Positions 48,034 to 58,900 of a DNA stretch of 62,331 nt are shown one piece after another. Every line of letters starts with the position of its first letter. Position 1 is the stretch's first letter. This DNA is from Bacteroidota bacterium. Lineage in GTDB: Bacteria; Bacteroidota; Bacteroidia; AKYH767-A; OLB10. The notes beneath the pieces are model-generated. The model was not told the DNA's origin. It ran no database searches and saw only the letters and a program-made list of their open reading frames with translations. Both the position numbers and the translations under genes were made by a program. The stretch covers positions 1 through 62,331 of the forward strand of contig JAFDWZ010000029.1 of assembly GCA_018268195.1 (NCBI GenBank), given 5' to 3'.

Positions 48034-48474
48034 TTTGAAATTTGATTTTTTATAAATTCAGTGAACAAATCAAATACATAAAAACTGCTTTTAAACTACC
48101 TCTGCTATGAATTTATTAACAAGGGTTTTCAGAGGGAAACTACAGTTTGCTTACTCTGAAAAAAATACATAAACAAAAGCTGTTGGCCGATCACTCAATT
48201 CCATTTTCTCCTCTGAAAATTCAATTTTTAAGAGGTAAAAAGTATCTCACCACCCTCCATTCTCCTCTGTGAAAGCATGTAAATCAAACTCCCTTCAATT
48301 GTTAATAACCTCAATAGGTTTTAAAAGCTTTATCGTTTTTTATGAGTGAAAAGTATTGAATAATTCAAAAATCTTACACATCAAGCAAAGCCAACCATGC
48401 TGTAAGATTAGAGCTAAAAGCCTTTAACGCTAAAGTTCAACTCACGTTAAAAACTATATAAAACAACTACCAGA
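48034..48474. other. 441-base intergenic region with several inverted repeats
   Basis: No convincing gene lies between the divergent SWIB and DUF5723 genes. Reading left to right there are: CCTCTG/CAGAGG arms near 48100-48135, a hairpin CCTCTGAAAATT...AATTTTTAAGAGG near 48212-48237, and the 9-bp stem AATCTTACA (48370-48378)/TGTAAGATT (48401-48409). No TAnnTTTG box was found for the rightward gene. The repeats may be regulatory or an uncharacterised small RNA. Confidence 0.4.
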
Positions 48475-49905
48475 ATGATATCAGCATTACGGTTTACTAT
48501 CATAGGGCTTATGCTCTCGGTATCGGTTTCGGCTCAGGAAATGTGGGGTATTGCCAACAGCAACTATGGCGGCAACTTCTCCATTGACCTCAACCCTTCT
48601 TCAATGGCTTTCTCTCCTATAAAATATGAGTTAAATGTGCTGGCGGGCAACGTTACCTTTCAAAACGATTACCTCTATCTGCCTAAAGGCGAAATGTCAA
48701 TCGGTAAATTTTTTAAAGGAAATTACGGACAATATAACTGGCAGGATGAATATACCACCTCTGACAAGAATGCTTATCTGCATGGTATGATCAAAGGTCC
48801 TTCCTTTTTTACGCGCATCGGGCAAACGGCATTTGGGCTGCATTCGGCTCTTCGTGCCGATGCCAGTATACGCAATGTGGATTTTCAGATGGCGAAGTTT
48901 CTTTACGAAACCTCCCAGTATTCGCCTCTTCAAAAGCAGGAACTGGAAGCTTCCAATAACAGAGTTGCGGCACTTATGTATGGCGAAATAGGTGCAAGCA
49001 TAGCACAACAATTTAAAATAAGTGATAAAAACAGATTAGCAGCAGGAGTTACCGTAAACTACCTCATGGGAATGGATGGCATGTATGCAAACAATGAACA
49101 TATGTATTATAAATTTGACGATGAATCCTATCTTCAGGTTGCCGACTTACAGGCAAAATATGGCTATGCCATGCCCGATGCAGAATCAAACGATTATTTA
49201 AAAATAAGAGGAAAAGGCTTCAGCACAACCTGGGGATTACAGTACATTCATAACCTGAACCCTGAAGCTTACAACGTGTATGCAAGTAGATTGAAATTTA
49301 AAAAGTATCAATATAAACTAGGAATATCGCTGGTAGATGCCGGAAGTATATTATTTTCTAAAGAAACCCGAAATGTAGCCATCAACAGTAAGTCCTTTAA
49401 CTGGGAAGGTATAGACACCACTCAGATGGGTAATGTAAGTTATCTGGGTGAATTAATACGATCCAAAGTATTTGATGACTCTACCTCAGGTTACACAGCT
49501 ACCCATTACAGGGCGCAACTTCCTGCAGCGCTCAGCATTCAGTTCGATTACGGAGTGACTTCATTCCTCTATATTAATGCATCCATGATTCAGCCCGTTA
49601 CCTCCAAAGCAACCGGTGTGAGACGACCTGCACAACTCAGTATTACTCCACGCCTTGAAACATGGCGCTATGAAATTTCATTTCCTTTATCGTGGTATGA
49701 ATATAAGCAAATGCGCTTAGGTGCATGCGTACGCCTCGGTCAGGTAGTTGTGGGCTCAGATTACCTCACTTCATTACTAGGTCTTTCGAAATTTAACGGA
49801 TGCGATATCTATATAGGTATCAAACACAGCAGTTATGCTATGGATAAACTCAGCAAACGAAAAAAGACGAAGGTTAAGGATAATTATACAGGAGCAGATA
49901 TTTAA
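48475..49905 (+). CDS. DUF5723-type outer-membrane barrel protein
   Basis: 476 residues. Signal peptide 1-20 (ends SVSAQ). The mature protein is rich in alternating hydrophobic residues and aromatic Tyr, as in an outer-membrane beta-barrel, and begins EMWGIANSNYGGNFSIDLNPSSMA, a typical DUF5723/PorV-like start (the LNPSS motif). No enzyme motif. The basic tail near the C-terminus (KLSKRKKTKVKDNY) is unusual for a barrel, which normally ends in a hydrophobic or aromatic residue. The likely place is the outer membrane; function unknown. It converges with comEC. Confidence 0.75.
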   Translation: MISALRFTIIGLMLSVSVSAQEMWGIANSNYGGNFSIDLNPSSMAFSPIKYELNVLAGNVTFQNDYLYLPKGEMSIGKFFKGNYGQYNWQDEYTTSDKNAYLHGMIKGPSFFTRIGQTAFGLHSALRADASIRNVDFQMAKFLYETSQYSPLQKQELEASNNRVAALMYGEIGASIAQQFKISDKNRLAAGVTVNYLMGMDGMYANNEHMYYKFDDESYLQVADLQAKYGYAMPDAESNDYLKIRGKGFSTTWGLQYIHNLNPEAYNVYASRLKFKKYQYKLGISLVDAGSILFSKETRNVAINSKSFNWEGIDTTQMGNVSYLGELIRSKVFDDSTSGYTATHYRAQLPAALSIQFDYGVTSFLYINASMIQPVTSKATGVRRPAQLSITPRLETWRYEISFPLSWYEYKQMRLGACVRLGQVVVGSDYLTSLLGLSKFNGCDIYIGIKHSSYAMDKLSKRKKTKVKDNYTGADI

Positions 49906-49923
49906 TAAAACAAATCATTGTTG

Positions 49924-52050
49924 TTACATATCAATTAATGCAGCACCTTGCTTTCTGACATCAAACACATGTGTACCATCAGGTATGATTATATTTTTCA
50001 AACTCACTTTACTGCTTGCATCAATAATCAGGTTCTGAGCTTGCACCCGCTCCAACAGCGTATTTAGTTTGTTCTTACACTTATCTGTTACGATTACCGT
50101 ATGAACCTTTATCTTATTATTTTTTGCTGACAAAGGAATAAAGCCTGTAGGAATGTAAATTATTTTTTCCCGGAAACAGATAAAGTTTTCTTTGAAGGCA
50201 AGAAACGGAACATCAATTCTTATTTCTTTATCTTTCCGGGAATCGCTCTTCCATTCCAAAGGAAGATGTACCAATTGCTTCATTCCTGTTTCATACCAGT
50301 AGCGTTCAATATTAAAGCGGATCATACTCTTATCATTGAACACCTCATCGGAAGAAATAAAAACTTTTGTGCTGCCATTCATTATTTCAATAGCCGTTTT
50401 GCCTTTAACCGTATATACAACCAGTTTTTTCTGCTTATTAATATTAATCCGGTCATATATAAATGAAAGCATCAAAATGGAAAACAAAATATAAAATAAA
50501 TATACTGCTGTTGTTTTTTTATAAAGCAGGAACCATATTGCCATAGCCATAATAGCATAAATGAGCCATGTCTGCCCAATGGTAAGAAAGATGCCTTTCA
50601 CTACAGCATACTTAAATTCTTCTGCAGTAACAAGCATTTCATTCATCAACCAGGTAAGTGCATAGACTATCTTCCATAGCCAAAAAACAATCATACCAAG
50701 TACCGGAATAAACGACAACATCAATGCTCCTACTGCCACCCAAATCAAAACTGTAGATATTGGAATTACCACAAGATTGGAAATCAAAAACAGATTGGGG
50801 AACTGATTAAAGTAAAGCAATCCTAATGGAAAAGTTACTAACTGTGCACATAATGAAACGGAAGTCAATTGCCAAATAGCATTCAGCAATTGATTAGAAG
50901 TGTAAAACAAGGTAACAAAACGCTGATGCAGATAAACAATTCCGATAACAGCAAGATAAGAAAGTTGAAAGCCTACTTCAGTAATGGCATAGGGATTTAT
51001 ACATAGGATGATGAAAGCCGAGGCCAATGTGGTATTCAGCATATAATTGTCGCGCTTGAGATATTTGGCTGTCAGAATTATAGAAATCATCATTGCGGAA
51101 CGCAAAACTGCTACAGACAAACCTGTAATGAAAGCATAGAACCATATAAGTAAAATGATGATAATCTGTTTCAGTAAATAAGTGTATTTGTTCTTATCTA
51201 TGAAAAAGAAAACCTTTTGGAGAATGATAAAAATCAAACCAACATGTAAACCGGAAACACACAAAACGTGTAACGCACCTGAACTTGCATAGGCAGAAAT
51301 AAGTTCGGCATCCAGTTGATCACCATATCCCACCAGCAAAGCTGAGCATACACCTACTTCGCGTGGGAAAAACACCTGGTTTCTAATCTGACTTAAGAAC
51401 AAGTCGCGATATTCATAAGCCTTCTGCCAGATATTCGATTTTTCGCCAACACCTGCATAGGCCCATGCATTTGCAGGAAGATAAAATTGATTATAAATCT
51501 GATGAAAACTCAGGAATCGCTTATAGTTGAATGACCCCGGATTGAGGGGCGGTGGAACTTCCTGAGGCTTCACAGTTGTTACAACCAGCGACCCGTATTG
51601 AAGTTGATGTGCAGCATAGTTATTTTCAAAATATACAAGTGTATTTCCACGAGTTTTCTTCCATATATTATTTATATGTACGGCAATAACATTACCTTCT
51701 GCCTTAACCGATTTTGCTTTTTGATGCCATGGTTCTGATAGCCGTATAACGTATGCATCCGCTTTTGCAAACTGTGTGTAATGGTATTTTTCCAGCCAGG
51801 TGGTATTCAGTTTAATTAAAATAAAACCGGCTGAAGTAAAAAACATAAAAGTAGCTACACCGAAATAGTACCTGTAAGTAAAAGACCTTTTCAATTTTCT
51901 GACAACAATATAAGCGAGCATCAGAAAGAAGCTAATTGCTATGGTTGTGATAACTACTTTGACAGGTATTGCTGAAAATATTCCCATAACAATACCCAGG
52001 CTAAAGGGTAATAGAAGCCTAAGAACAGGTACTTGCGAATAGGCGCGCAT
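49924..52050 (-). CDS. comEC: ComEC/Rec2-family DNA-uptake membrane protein
   Basis: 708 residues. The N-terminal part (about 1-200) is the DUF4131 region, and the central competence domain (about 240-500) carries the family motif VLCVSGLHVGL (about residue 262-272) with many helices. ComEC forms the channel that moves single-stranded DNA across the inner membrane in natural transformation. The usual C-terminal metallo-beta-lactamase nuclease (HxHxDH) is absent; residues after about 560 are a non-lactamase beta-rich part. The short form is common in Bacteroidota. The gene stands alone. Confidence 0.87.
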   Translation of the reverse strand: MRAYSQVPVLRLLLPFSLGIVMGIFSAIPVKVVITTIAISFFLMLAYIVVRKLKRSFTYRYYFGVATFMFFTSAGFILIKLNTTWLEKYHYTQFAKADAYVIRLSEPWHQKAKSVKAEGNVIAVHINNIWKKTRGNTLVYFENNYAAHQLQYGSLVVTTVKPQEVPPPLNPGSFNYKRFLSFHQIYNQFYLPANAWAYAGVGEKSNIWQKAYEYRDLFLSQIRNQVFFPREVGVCSALLVGYGDQLDAELISAYASSGALHVLCVSGLHVGLIFIILQKVFFFIDKNKYTYLLKQIIIILLIWFYAFITGLSVAVLRSAMMISIILTAKYLKRDNYMLNTTLASAFIILCINPYAITEVGFQLSYLAVIGIVYLHQRFVTLFYTSNQLLNAIWQLTSVSLCAQLVTFPLGLLYFNQFPNLFLISNLVVIPISTVLIWVAVGALMLSFIPVLGMIVFWLWKIVYALTWLMNEMLVTAEEFKYAVVKGIFLTIGQTWLIYAIMAMAIWFLLYKKTTAVYLFYILFSILMLSFIYDRININKQKKLVVYTVKGKTAIEIMNGSTKVFISSDEVFNDKSMIRFNIERYWYETGMKQLVHLPLEWKSDSRKDKEIRIDVPFLAFKENFICFREKIIYIPTGFIPLSAKNNKIKVHTVIVTDKCKNKLNTLLERVQAQNLIIDASSKVSLKNIIIPDGTHVFDVRKQGAALIDM

Positions 52051-52104
52051 GGGTTTGGTGGTTTGCCGTAAAGGTAACCAATCTGCAGAAGAAAAAGAAA
52101 CGAT

Positions 52105-52141
52105 TAAAAAAAAAGCTGCCTCACCTTTGAAGCAGCTTTTT
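52105..52141 (-). terminator. Hairpin terminator of the M16 peptidase gene
   Basis: Perfect 10-bp stem AAAAAGCTGC (52110-52119)/GCAGCTTTTT (52132-52141) with a 12-base loop, followed on the minus strand by a run of T. It is 25 bases after the M16 stop. Confidence 0.88.
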
Positions 52142-52165
52142 AATTCATTGCAAAATTACTCTTAA

Positions 52166-54901
52166 CTATTTCTTGCGGTTAAAATCACCTGCTTGAACAA
52201 AAGAAATTTTCTCCGGTTTTATCCACTTGCGCATGGCATCATTTACCTGCTCAACAGTCAACGTCTGAATTTTCTTTTCAAAGTCTTCATCCCATTTCAT
52301 TGTTCGATTGAGGTAAATGTAATTGTTCAATCGTGAACACAATTCTCTGTCTTGTGAGCGACTTACAGATCGCGACTGGATATAACCTTTAACCGCATCA
52401 GCAAGTTCTTCCTTAGTGAATCCATCTTTTACTAATTTATTCATCTCGTCTTTATAGGCTTCAATCAGTTTGTCGGAATTGTCTGGATTGTAAATTGCGT
52501 ATGAGTAGAATGTACCTGATTTATCCTGCTCGCCAGCCTGAATTCCGGAACCTACACCGTAGCTGATACCCTCTTTCTGACGGATGCGCGTAGCCAATCT
52601 GGAATTTAAGAATCCTCCGCCCAACATATAATTTCCAATTATCAATGCAGGATAATCTGCATCGTCATCGCGTAATTCGAGGTTCATTCCTGCCAGCATC
52701 AAGGCATTGGCTTTGTCGGGAGTATTTACTTTTTCGTTCACTGCCGGAACATCAAAGTACAAATCTTTAGCACGATCGAACAGTACGGGTGCACCCCATT
52801 TATCGAGCAAGGTATTGAGTGTAATAATCAAGGATGGTTCGTCAAAATCTCCCACTATTGCAACGGTAGCATTGTTGGTTGAATAAAATCTGTTGTAGAA
52901 ATTTTTTACATCATCAATTGTAAGTTTATTCAACGCCTCTTTTTCCTCATCAAAGCTCATCACATATCTGAAATCATCTTTAGGATATGGATTGAGTGTC
53001 TTGTTGAATAATTTAGAAGCTATAGCCTGTGGTTCGCTGCGTTGCTGATCTATTTCTGCCGATTGTTCTTCTTTAAGTTTATCAAATTCCTGTTTCGAAA
53101 ATGCTGGTTGTTTTATCATCTCATTCACCAGATTAAGAATGCCATTCAGGTTTTCTTTGGTGGTAGTGATATTAATACTCACTTCCTGTCCACTTCCAAA
53201 GATTGCTACATTGGATTTCAGTTTGTCAATTTCATCATTTATCTGCTGGAAGGTTTTGTTTTTAGTTCCTCTTTTAAGCATTGAAGCCGTGAATGATGCT
53301 GCAAGACCTTTATTCTGAAGTACGGCAGGGTTACCAATGTGCATGGTCATGTTAACTGACACATTACCTCCTCTGGTAATTTTCTTCAGCAAAGTGTATT
53401 TGGCACCTCCGGAAACGGTAGCTTTCTTAAGTCTTGATTCAATATTGGCAGGAGCGGGATCAAAAGCTTCAGCTGTTGCAAGAGCCTTATTACCTTTATA
53501 TTCTTTTACCAGCGCATTCACATCGGGTGATGCAGGAATTACAGCACGGTCGGGATTTGCTTCGGGAATAAACTGACCGGTAGTGCGATTACTTGGTTTG
53601 AAGTAGGCTGCTGCTACACGATTGACATCAGCAACTGTAACTTTCTCAAGTGCATCACGGTAAAGAAAATAAAGTCGCCAGTCGCCTAAAGCAATATATT
53701 CACTCAAAGCCAAACCTACTCTGTCGCTATTATTAAACTGAAGAGTTAATTGCTTGAGCAATGTATTTTTTGCGCGGTCAACTTCTTCCTGTGTAAAAGG
53801 GTTGCTATGTAAATCATCAAACAACCTTGTCATGGTATTCATTACCGTATCCAGCGATTTATCTTTTAATACTTCCGCAGCAAAATAAGCGTAACCCGGG
53901 TCTTTAAGTTGGAATGAATAGCCATAAGTATTACTGGCCTTTTTAGTTTCAATAAGTGCTTTGTATAATCTTCCGGCCGGCTCATTGGTAAGTGCTTCAA
54001 CCAATACTTCCACTGGGGCATAATCAGAATTGGAACCTGATGGAATGTGATAACCACAAGCTGCTACCTGCACATCACCTACCCTGCGCAACACCACATT
54101 GCGCTCACCATCCTGAGTGGGTTCAACCGTAAATGTTTCCTGTAATTTGCGTTCAGGTTTAGGTATTACTCCAAAATATTCGTTTACAAGTTGTATGGTT
54201 TTTGCTTCATCAATTTTACCTGCAACAGTGAGTACTGCATTGTCAGGCTGATAATATTTTTTATAAAAAGCCTGAAGATTTTCAATAGGAACGCGCTCAA
54301 TATCTTCTTTGGAGCCAATGGTTGATTTGCCGTAGTTGTGCCATAGATAGGCTGTTGACAGGACTCTCTCCATTAATACACCTCCGGGATCATTTTCACC
54401 GCTTTCAAACTCATTGCGCACAACAGAAAATTCTGATTCGAGATCTTTTTTGGCAATGAATGAATTTACCATTCTGTCGCTTTCAAGACTTAATGCCCAT
54501 CGTAAATTTTCTTCAGTTGCATTGAACGATTCAAAATAATTAGTTCGGTCGTACCAGGTAGTACCATTAGGACGTGCGCCATGTGCCGTAAGTTCCTGCG
54601 GAATATTCTTATGATTTGTTGAACCTTTAAATACCATGTGTTCCAACAGGTGAGCCATACCGGTTTCGCCATAACCTTCCATTCTGGAACCTACGAGATA
54701 AGTCATATTTACTGTAACTGTTGCTTTGGATGGGTCGGGAAAAAGAAGTACCCTTAATCCATTTGCTAATTTATACTCCGTTATACCTTCAACAGAAGTA
54801 ACTTTAACAGGTGCCGCTGGTGCTGTAGTTTTATTCTGCGCACTGACCTGTGTTCCTATCAACAGCAGAGCTGTAAAAACGGAACAGATTGTTTTATTCA
54901 T
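52166..54901 (-). CDS. M16-family (insulinase/pitrilysin-like) zinc peptidase
   Basis: 911 residues with a signal peptide (1-22, ends VSAQ), so periplasmic. Two M16 halves: the first has the inverted zinc motif HLLEH (His84, Glu87, His88) and the third ligand in the ENDPG region near 165; the second half (from about 510) lacks the zinc motif, as in most M16 fusions, and helps form the chamber. The RSxSYGVxSG-like pattern near the C-terminal part (QKEGISYGVGSGIQAG) binds the peptide backbone. It probably cleaves short unfolded peptides in the periplasm. The function is inferred from the family. Confidence 0.92.
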   Translation of the reverse strand: MNKTICSVFTALLLIGTQVSAQNKTTAPAAPVKVTSVEGITEYKLANGLRVLLFPDPSKATVTVNMTYLVGSRMEGYGETGMAHLLEHMVFKGSTNHKNIPQELTAHGARPNGTTWYDRTNYFESFNATEENLRWALSLESDRMVNSFIAKKDLESEFSVVRNEFESGENDPGGVLMERVLSTAYLWHNYGKSTIGSKEDIERVPIENLQAFYKKYYQPDNAVLTVAGKIDEAKTIQLVNEYFGVIPKPERKLQETFTVEPTQDGERNVVLRRVGDVQVAACGYHIPSGSNSDYAPVEVLVEALTNEPAGRLYKALIETKKASNTYGYSFQLKDPGYAYFAAEVLKDKSLDTVMNTMTRLFDDLHSNPFTQEEVDRAKNTLLKQLTLQFNNSDRVGLALSEYIALGDWRLYFLYRDALEKVTVADVNRVAAAYFKPSNRTTGQFIPEANPDRAVIPASPDVNALVKEYKGNKALATAEAFDPAPANIESRLKKATVSGGAKYTLLKKITRGGNVSVNMTMHIGNPAVLQNKGLAASFTASMLKRGTKNKTFQQINDEIDKLKSNVAIFGSGQEVSINITTTKENLNGILNLVNEMIKQPAFSKQEFDKLKEEQSAEIDQQRSEPQAIASKLFNKTLNPYPKDDFRYVMSFDEEKEALNKLTIDDVKNFYNRFYSTNNATVAIVGDFDEPSLIITLNTLLDKWGAPVLFDRAKDLYFDVPAVNEKVNTPDKANALMLAGMNLELRDDDADYPALIIGNYMLGGGFLNSRLATRIRQKEGISYGVGSGIQAGEQDKSGTFYSYAIYNPDNSDKLIEAYKDEMNKLVKDGFTKEELADAVKGYIQSRSVSRSQDRELCSRLNNYIYLNRTMKWDEDFEKKIQTLTVEQVNDAMRKWIKPEKISFVQAGDFNRKK

Positions 54902-54930
54902 AATAATTTAAATTTATTTGGTTATATTTT

Positions 54931-55785
54931 TTACCAGAGATAATTTCTGTTATTCGTAAATTGCTGTATCATTCTGTTGAATTGTTGCGTGGTAAATCCA
55001 CATTTACAACTTGCGCTGTAATACGACATGATATTTCCTATTTGTGGCACATACCAGTTTCCGTTGTTGTCCTTAATATAAGGTTGCAACTGACAATCCG
55101 GACCGTTAACTCCACCCGGGTCAGCAGGGGTATCACATATCAAGTCGCCTGCAGTGGTGCAATTTGTACCATTGATTAATTCAACTCCATTTGCCGTTTC
55201 GAAAGTGTGGTAGAGGCCGAAAAAATGCCCCATCTCATGTGACATTGATTTACCGTCATTCGCACAACTTTTTTGCAGAACAATCATATCTCTCCCTCCG
55301 GGGAAATAGGCATATCCGCATTTTTGTACTCCTGCAGGTTTTTCAAGTCTGCTTACAAAATACATATTGATGGTGTTGGGAGTATAATAAAGATTATAAA
55401 CTTCGTCTTCGTGTTTGGGTGCAACAAAACGGTTATAGTTGTAATTATCAATATACACAAAGCGGCAAATTTCGAATGAAAGACACATAGGAGCAAAATC
55501 ACCATTCATAGCGAGTACTGCTGCCTGAATGATGGCTTGTGTAATTCCATCATTACCCAGGCTGTCGCGCACAATATAAGCTGTTATTGATAATTTCTTG
55601 CCCAGACAATTTACAGGAAAAAATAATCCCCGCATATTGGCAGTACTGTCATGCCCTGCCTGCAAATCTGCAACCATTTGTGCTTGAGTCACCACTGTGC
55701 CACATGACATTTGTGAAAATGATTTAACAGAAATCAATGATGAAATCAAAAAAATAAAATAACGAATAACAGTTGGTGATTTCAT
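54931..55785 (-). CDS. Pappalysin-like (M43) zinc metalloprotease without a sorting domain
   Basis: 284 residues. Signal peptide 1-25 (ends SFSQ). The zinc motif is canonical, HEMGHFFGLYH (His183, Glu184, His187, His193), and the Met-turn is in NIMSYYS. It also has the family's Cys pattern. Unlike the 42202-44298 protease it has no PKD, MAM or T9SS C-terminal domain, so it may be periplasmic or carried out by another route. It is divergent from the PKD-repeat gene, with overlapping promoters. Confidence 0.88.
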   Translation of the reverse strand: MKSPTVIRYFIFLISSLISVKSFSQMSCGTVVTQAQMVADLQAGHDSTANMRGLFFPVNCLGKKLSITAYIVRDSLGNDGITQAIIQAAVLAMNGDFAPMCLSFEICRFVYIDNYNYNRFVAPKHEDEVYNLYYTPNTINMYFVSRLEKPAGVQKCGYAYFPGGRDMIVLQKSCANDGKSMSHEMGHFFGLYHTFETANGVELINGTNCTTAGDLICDTPADPGGVNGPDCQLQPYIKDNNGNWYVPQIGNIMSYYSASCKCGFTTQQFNRMIQQFTNNRNYLW

Positions 55786-55803
55786 GTAAAGAGAGTACTT
55801 TTG
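55773..55803 (+). promoter_or_regulatory. Promoter for the PKD-repeat gene, inside the start of the divergent protease gene
   Basis: TTG (55773-55775) and TACTTTTG (55796-55803) are 20 bases apart, a good match to both elements. The predicted leader to the ATG at 55905 is about 95 bases. Confidence 0.55.
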
Positions 55804-55839
55804 AAAGACAGAAAATTCATCAATGTAACTATTACACTA

Positions 55840-55847
55840 CAAACATA
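55840..55847 (-). promoter_or_regulatory. -7 element for the divergent pappalysin-like protease gene
   Basis: TATGTTTG on the minus strand, 55 bases before the ATG at 55785. The predicted transcript starts inside the leader of the oppositely transcribed PKD gene. Confidence 0.45.
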
Positions 55848-55904
55848 TCATTTTTTTTAATTCTATTTTTACATCCCGAATTTAAAATCAGGTTTTGCAG
55901 CTAA

Positions 55905-58900
55905 ATGAAAATAAATTTAACATTAATAAAAGTAATTTTACCGGCAATAATGCTGTGTTTATCGGGGTATTTTGCTACCGCACAGATAACCGCAAGCACT
56001 ACGAGCGGATGTGCACCTCTGGTAAATGTTAATTTTACATCACCATCGGGACTCAGTCAAATCAACTGGGATTTTGGAGACTTTACCACTTCGAATCTTC
56101 CAAACCCTATCCACACTTTTTTTACAGCAGGAAACTATACAGTAATTTGCACAGCCATATCAGGAGGTAATTCTTTTATTGACTCTATTAAGATTAATGT
56201 TTACGGAAAGCCTTACAGTTCTTTCACTGCAACACCGCCTTTATCCGGATGTGTTCCGCTCAACATCTCTTTTAAAGATTCATCTGTTGGCGGAGGTGGT
56301 TCATCTATCATCAAACGCGAGTGGTCTTTTGGTGACGGAGCCACAAGCTCAGGTAATAATTCTACCCCGATAAATATTTACTCCATCGGTGGCAGTTTTA
56401 ATGTCACATTGAAAGTGACGGATGCCCATGGCTGCGATACTTCTGTTACCAGACTGAATTATATCAACACCAGTATTCCTCCTTCAGCAGTTATCACCAC
56501 AGCTCCTGACCCTGCAATAGGCTGTAATACTCCATTTACTGTTTCATTCACTGCTTCTGCTTCAGTATCAAACTCTACCACAGGAGGCGGATTGACTTAT
56601 AAATGGGATTTTGGTGGCGGCAATACTTCAACCGTTGTGAATCCTTCACCGATTACTTACAATGCTTCAGGTACATTTAATGTTCAACTTATAGTTAAAG
56701 ACAATAACAATTGTCCTGATACTGCCACTACTCAGGTTCAGATCAGTTCACCTCTTGCTTCGTTCTATGCTTTCGGTGCTGTTAATGACACCGTATGTTC
56801 CAAAGTAAAATTCATCAATCAATCAACCGGAATCAATCCATTTTATACTTATGGTGATGGCACTTCCGGCACTGACTCTGTTCATACTTATGCACCGGGA
56901 ACTTATCAGGTAACTCTGCAGGTGCAGAAAGGAGTTTGTACTGATGATACAACCATCACCATTCATGTTGAGAATATACATGCTGATTTCACTTCGACAC
57001 CCGGGTATAGTTGCAACTGGCCTTACACTGCTCAATATACCAGCACTTCAACAAATGCAGTTTCTTATCTGTGGAATTTTAGTGATGGTACATCATCAGC
57101 ACAAGCTAATCCGACACATACTTATTCACTTCCTGATACGAACCAATACACCATTTATGATTATTTTTTTTACGACACACAACTAACAGCCATCAGTGCT
57201 CATGGATGCAGAGATACCGTATTAAAAATGAAAACTGACACGGTTTTTAAAGTTACTGCACGATTGATGCCCAACAAATCAATAGGATGTGCTCCATTAA
57301 CAGTAGTATTTTCTGACTCAAGCCGCTCACGTGAACCTATCGTCAATTACACTTTTCTGTTTGGTGACGGAACTCAATCGTCAGGCTTGAATACTTCGGT
57401 AACACATACATACAACCAACCCGGAATATATTATGTCAGATTAGTTGTCACCAATTCGGCAGGATGCAAAGACACCTCCTTTATCATTCCCATTTATGTG
57501 GGTTCTCCGGCAACACCGGCATTTTCTGTTGTTCCTACTACCATCTGCCCGAACACTCCTGTGCATCTAAATAACCTGACATCCCCTGCGGACTCAGTGC
57601 AGTTTTTTCATTACACGGGTGACGGAAATATTTTATCACATTGTTATACGGACCCAAACCCTGTATGGAATTTCAACACTCAAACAGGCCCACAGAATAT
57701 TACGCTCACTACTTCATACAACGGTTGCACAAGCACTACCACACAGGCAGTAATTGTAAAAGGACCAATGGCACGATTTTATGTTGCAGGAAATTGCAGC
57801 ACACCAATGATCTATCATTTTCCAGCCAATATTCAGGATGCCACAACCTGGAACTGGGATTTTGGTGACGGAACATCATTGGTAAATTCAGGTAACAGCA
57901 ATCCTACCCATGTTTACACAGCGACAGGTGATTACACAGTAATACTAACTACTTTCAATCAAACATCAGGATGCCTGCCTACATTAGATTCTGCAAAAGT
58001 GCATGTCCGGAATTTAAATGCTGATTTTACACGAGACTCAATTATCTGTAAAAACTCCACTATCAACGTCAGCGCACAATCATCAGTTGATGCTTACGGC
58101 TCTTGCCATGAAGGATATTTATGGTACTGGAATGATAGTACCCCTCCATATAATTCTAACATGCCCACTACCAATCATATTTTTTCTAACAACGGAGCCT
58201 TTCAGGTAAAACTTGTGGTTACCGATATCAATGGTTGCGTTGATTCTGTAAAAAAGAAAGTGAATGTTTACGGAGTATCTTCCTATTTTAAAGCAAACAA
58301 AAACTTCGGATGTCTTCCTCTTACAGTAAATTTTACTGACAGCAGTTACGCTGATACACTTATCACAAATTATTCATGGGACTTTGGTGATGGTTCAATA
58401 TCAAACCTTCAAAATCCATCACACACTTACACCAGTATTCCTCCTACAGGGCAGTGGGTAGTAACCCTTATCGTAACAGATAAGATAGGCTGTTCAAACT
58501 CTTATCAGCGAATTATTAAACCTTCCATTCCTGATACAAATTTTGTAGCTTCAAAAACAAACATCTGCGCTGGCGAAACCATTCAATTTTATCCTAGTTA
58601 TCAGGCTCATCCATCCTATCAATGGAATTTTGGAGATGGAGCAACATCAAATCAAATGCTACCCACACATACTTATGCCAATGCAGGCTTATATAACGTT
58701 ACCCTCAACGTAACCGATTCTATAGGATGTGCAGGTCATAAAACCTTAGTGAACTACATCAACGTTCAGGATTATCCTAAGGCAGGATTTGTGAGCAGTG
58801 CCGACAGTTTGCTGAACAATTGTTATCCTCTTCTGGTAAATTTTTATGATACGAGTATCGTCAGCCCATTTTACAGCAGAGCTTGGAATCTTGGAAACAG

